Of a stretch of DNA of 10,211 bases, positions 7,748 through 10,211 are shown piece by piece. Numbering within the stretch: the first letter of the stretch is position 1; each line of letters opens with the position of its first letter. The notes under the pieces are model-generated. The model saw only the letters and a list, made by a program, of their open reading frames with translations, did no database searches and was not told where the DNA came from. The position numbers and the translations under genes are program-made. The stretch spans positions 1-10,211 of the forward strand of contig JAOXYC010248901.1 of assembly GCA_028565715.1 (NCBI GenBank), given 5' to 3'. The DNA is from Phoronis pallida (Eukaryota > Phoronida > Phoronidae).

Positions 7748-7776
7748 CTGTCTTCAAATTTATCTTCTATAAATAG

Positions 7777-8517
7777 CTACGGTTAGATGTCTTTTTCTTA
7801 TCACATTACAAGCAATGACTTGTGTTTATATAATACAATAAAAATAGAATTCTACTTAAAAGACATAGATATCTTACAGGCCAGTGTTTCTTGTCTTGAA
7901 AATATACAGTTTTCTTTCAATTTCCATAAAAAAATCTGTACAACCAGAAATTATCAAAGAACAGAAAACGCAGGGGGTCTTCCGTTTTTACCGAAAGTAG
8001 GAGACTGTGTTTAAGCGGAGTGATGTACAATCAACATAGGCTACAGTTTAGCGATACTCGATTATCGCGTAGGAAGAACAGCCCATTGTTTGAGATGGGC
8101 TGTGGGAGAGACTAAGAAAACGGCTGCAAAGTATTTTTCAAAAAAAAAAGTTTTAAATAAACTGTTTAAAAAAATTATTTCCATCAATTCACTTTTTTTT
8201 AAGAAAACCCCTTAAATTTGATAGTATTCTATGGTAATTGGTAGCTAGAACTGACATATATTGGACTATGGTTCCCATCTAAATCTTTAAGTTGAGGTGA
8301 ATGACTTGTTTAAAGGTAAAACAAAAATAGAACTCAGCTGAGGTAAACAAGTTAATGTTCCTAAATTGCGTTCAATTCATCTAAGTTATCTAAGGTTATA
8401 CATTGACTGTTCTACATATAGAAAGAACAAATATTGCATCGGTTGCCTTCACTATGAATAGAATGCAAATATTGTGGTGTGAACATTTTTACTGAAATAA
8501 AATGAACATAAAAGTGT
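7777..8517. other. Spacer with a pair of small hairpins, no gene supported
   Basis: The plus-strand frame 7787-8014 has no motif or splice context. Two compact hairpins at 8051-8068 and 8078-8103 are described separately. The rest is AT-rich with no repeat recognised. Confidence 0.5.
8051..8103. other. Two adjacent perfect hairpins
   Basis: GCGATA-ctcgat-TATCGC (8051-8068) is followed after nine bases by ACAGCCCAT-8 nt-ATGGGCTGT (8078-8103), a 9-bp GC-containing stem. Neither matches the histone 3' stem-loop or another RNA signal I know. No oligo-T run follows closely. Confidence 0.5.
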
Positions 8518-8694
8518 TGGTAAAATAGGTTCAATGGCTTGGAGACTTACGTTTTTTGGCAGGCGCCACTACGTTTCTGACCTTCTACAAAGGTCCTTGG
8601 TCACGTGGGGGTGACCTCGCTTTGATCTTTTTGCTGCTAGACGTAGTGGCTCCTGTCAAAAACAGAGGCCCAAGCCATTGAACCTATTTTACCA
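8518..8694. mobile_element. Palindromic MITE-like element, 177 bp
   Basis: The ends are perfect inverted repeats of 25 bp (8518-8542 with 8670-8694, starting TGGTAAAATAGG). After a small mismatched patch the arms pair again, GTTTT(T)TGGCAGGCGCCACTACGT against GTTTTTGACAGGAGCCACTACGT. The centre holds two nested hairpins: GACCTT/AAGGTC, and GGTCAC/GTGACC around a CACGTG E-box. There is no coding content. A TA sits symmetrically near each end (8521-8522 and 8690-8691), which would suit a TA duplication of the Tc1/mariner type, but the palindrome runs three bases further out, so the exact edge is uncertain. Confidence 0.8.
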
Positions 8695-8766
8695 TGTAAA
8701 ACTGGAGACAATGAGAAACATTTTTCATCATGAAAGTGTTGTTGATTTCTCATTGTGGTTAGCAGG

Positions 8767-8788
8767 GTCTAGTGGTAAAACACTAGAC
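8767..8788 (+). other. Hairpin resembling a decayed tRNA-derived repeat head
   Basis: GTCTAGTG-GTAAAA-CACTAGAC is a perfect 8-bp stem. The wider text, GGGTCTAGTGGTAAAAC then ACTAGACTTGATATCTGAAG, resembles the A-box and anticodon arm of tRNA-headed SINEs. The expected B box downstream is absent or destroyed, so this is a relic at best. Confidence 0.3.
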
Positions 8789-9013
8789 TTGATATCTGAA
8801 GTTTTTAATTGTACAATACAGCTATGGTTTGCAACAACTGATTTTTAAAAATTATTTTTAATAGTGCGTTTTGGCTTTTATAGGTATCATTTTTATACGG
8901 AAGGGGCTGCATCTTGTAAACCTATAATGAAATTTTTAAAAAGAATTTTGCTTATTAATCTAATATGAATTCCTTTGTTCACAACCTCTGTTTACTTCAT
9001 TGAACGTTTTCGG

Positions 9014-9186
9014 ACATCTTGTTGCGAGGTCCTTTCTCAAAACTGTGAGTTAGGTCTGTGTGTCGTCACGGGGTGTGACGTCACAAAAGAGACGAGCGCC
9101 CTCCCTCGTGATGTCACACCCCATGACGTCACACAGACACACAGACCTAACTCACAGTTTTGAGGAAGGACCTCGCAACAAGATGT
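9014..9186. mobile_element. Long near-perfect palindrome (MITE-like), 173 bp, with two CRE octamers
   Basis: The left end ACATCTTGTTGCGAGGTCC is exactly matched by the complement of the right end. The first 48-49 bases of each arm differ at only one position. Pairing resumes, after an indel of about 8 bases, through GGGGTGTGACGTCAC on the left and its near-complement on the right, leaving a loop of about 23 bases (AAAAGAGACGAGCGCC...). The octamer TGACGTCA is present at 9076-9083 and 9124-9131. No target duplication is evident. The plus-strand frame crossing it is incidental. The ends and inner sequence differ from the element at 8518-8694, so this is a separate family. Confidence 0.8.
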
Positions 9187-9439
9187 AAGCAGCGGATGAA
9201 ACTATTTAGCAATTTTGCTTACTTTTAACATTTGACTTATTTAAGCCTTTTTTCCCAGAGTGCTCCATAACCCAATAACCTATTTTTACAACACAGGCCA
9301 AAACAAGAAACCCTCAAAAGGCCCCTTTTATTTGATTTCAAATATTTCAATCCAATTCTCCAAAATCCCTTCATTTCAATGAAACCCAATTCACGGTCTC
9401 ATAAATGTTTCAGTAGTTGTATATCTTGCCAGGAAATGG
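9187..9439. other. AT-rich spacer, nothing recognised
   Basis: No element or exon with credible borders was seen on either strand. Confidence 0.5.
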
Positions 9440-9590
9440 ATGCTTGTAAATACTTTAGCCGGATTCTAAACATAACTAGCCATGTGGCTGCCCTGATGAT
9501 AAACGAGCGCAAAAAACTTAACGAGGCCATTAATTGGAGTTTTATAGCCGTTATTAGTTCACAATGATCTTCATCTAATTTAGCTCTCCT
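9440..9590. promoter_or_regulatory. Candidate enhancer-like segment (motif-rich, non-repetitive)
   Basis: This stretch is of mixed composition and lacks the A/T runs of its surroundings. It contains CCATTAATTGG, TTTTATAGCCGTTATTAG and TTCACAATGATC close together, giving TAAT homeodomain cores, a posterior-Hox-like TTTTATAGC and a Sox-like ACAATG. A short open frame passes through it but starts and ends without splice or family support. The regulatory reading is inference from motif density only. Confidence 0.25.
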
Positions 9591-10211
9591 TGAACAGTTT
9601 TTTTAATTGTGTTGCTATTCATGCCAGTTTGCCATGTATTGGTCTAAGTTATTATTGCAAGAAAGTCATTGATTTTTTGTAGGTTATGGCTAGTTTTATA
9701 GATTTCATTCTACCACACAAGTAGGTTATCATCAAAAACTTGTAGTTCATATAATTTCTTAGTGAGCGAGATAACGCTGCAATAACACAGTTCATTTAAA
9801 GCCCTGGTCCCAGATAGTTTTGAATAATTTTAGAGTAAAACTGGATTAACTGCAAACCTAGTTTCACTTTTGGAGGAAACTCACAAAAACTCTAGTCTCT
9901 AGTGGATCTAGGATTGTTCTGAAAATCTACAAAGAAAATTTAGAATTCAATAGTTCTGATATTTTGTTTATGCTTTATCAATATAATACTTCAGTAACAT
10001 CAAATATAAGATTTTTTAAATCAAAGTACTTATTAAGAAAACTTGTTCCAAGCTGAAAAGCTGTTGAACAGTTGGCTGCGGCTCACTGCCATTATAAGGA
10101 CAGGAACCCACTATAACCATCTCCTTGCAAATGTTTAAAGCCACACACAGTGATGGTTAGCACGGGTTTGCTGTTTTTTAAACTAGCGGGTTTTGTTGGT
10201 AAATTTTTGGC
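9591..10211. other. AT-rich right end of the window, no feature supported
   Basis: There are no long open frames, no strong inverted repeats and no tRNA-like folds. A weak hairpin AGTTTC/GAAACT lies near 9861-9882. Nothing else is recognised. Confidence 0.5.

Larger units (their letters stand above)
7551..7776. repeat. 12-bp direct repeat TTCTATAAATAG flanking the tRNA-like unit
   Basis: TTCTATAAATAG is present at 7551-7562 and again at 7765-7776, enclosing 202 bp with the tRNA-like unit off-centre to the right. It could be a target-site duplication from insertion of the enclosed segment, but a tRNA-headed SINE would normally begin right after the left copy, not 100 bp later. Because the core also occurs at 7257-7266, it may instead be a local recurring motif. 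Confidence 0.45.

Noticed and set aside
8078-8103. Histone mRNA 3' stem-loop
   Set aside because: The stem and loop do not match the GGYYCUUUUCAGRRCC pattern, and no histone gene lies upstream.
8975-9163. 62-codon plus-strand frame
   Set aside because: Lies largely inside the palindromic element at 9014-9186 and reads both its arms.
9379-9567. 62-codon plus-strand frame (MKPNSRSHKC...)
   Set aside because: Considered as a small exon or gene, but no acceptor or donor of quality and no family resemblance. Kept only as possible regulatory sequence.
1-10211. CRISPR array, prokaryotic operon or defence system
   Set aside because: No regularly spaced identical repeats, no ribosome binding sites and no bacterial genes. 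Splice sites and repeat content show a eukaryotic nuclear locus.

Overview
This is a eukaryotic nuclear window, most likely from a marine invertebrate animal. It is AT-rich (A/T runs everywhere), has short coding exons bounded by GT/AG splice sites, and is crowded with small palindromic elements, degenerate tandem repeats and tRNA-like sequences. There are no operons, Shine-Dalgarno sites, CRISPR arrays or prokaryotic genes. An echinoderm-like or other invertebrate deuterostome genome is a guess from general texture only.

Positions 191-4648 (minus strand) hold the one protein-coding gene I can support. Six internal exons read from right to left: 4521-4648, 2570-2793, 2127-2274, 1635-1853, 739-824 and 191-281. 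Phases join cleanly through the first five. The encoded segment of about 300 residues starts with a basic stretch, passes through a very acidic Glu/Asp-rich low-complexity region with Ser-Asp and Ser-Pro sites, and enters a short heptad-like helix. Both gene ends lie outside the supported part. I do not recognise the family. The last exon has an unresolved reading frame.

The introns of this gene hold a long fold-back element (1259-1570) with arms identical at 55 of 56 positions, and a second terminal-inverted-repeat element (3953-4148) with internal direct repeats of a GGGTGGGCTTATA motif.

Positions 4649-10211 have no exon I can support. They hold a possible retroposon 3' end (about 4790-4995), three families of degenerate tandem repeats (5312-5611, 6374-6580, 6729-7040), a well-formed tRNA-like Pol III unit with A box, B box and T6 terminator (7663-7746) bracketed by a 12-bp direct repeat, a pair of small hairpins (8051-8103), two nearly perfect palindromic MITE-like elements (8518-8694 and 9014-9186, the latter carrying two TGACGTCA octamers), a second degraded tRNA-like hairpin (8767-8788), and a homeodomain/Sox-motif-rich stretch that could be a conserved enhancer (about 9440-9590).

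Nothing here looks like a new defence or metabolic system. The points most worth checking are the palindromic element families, the tRNA-like unit with its flanking repeat, and the unnamed acidic gene.
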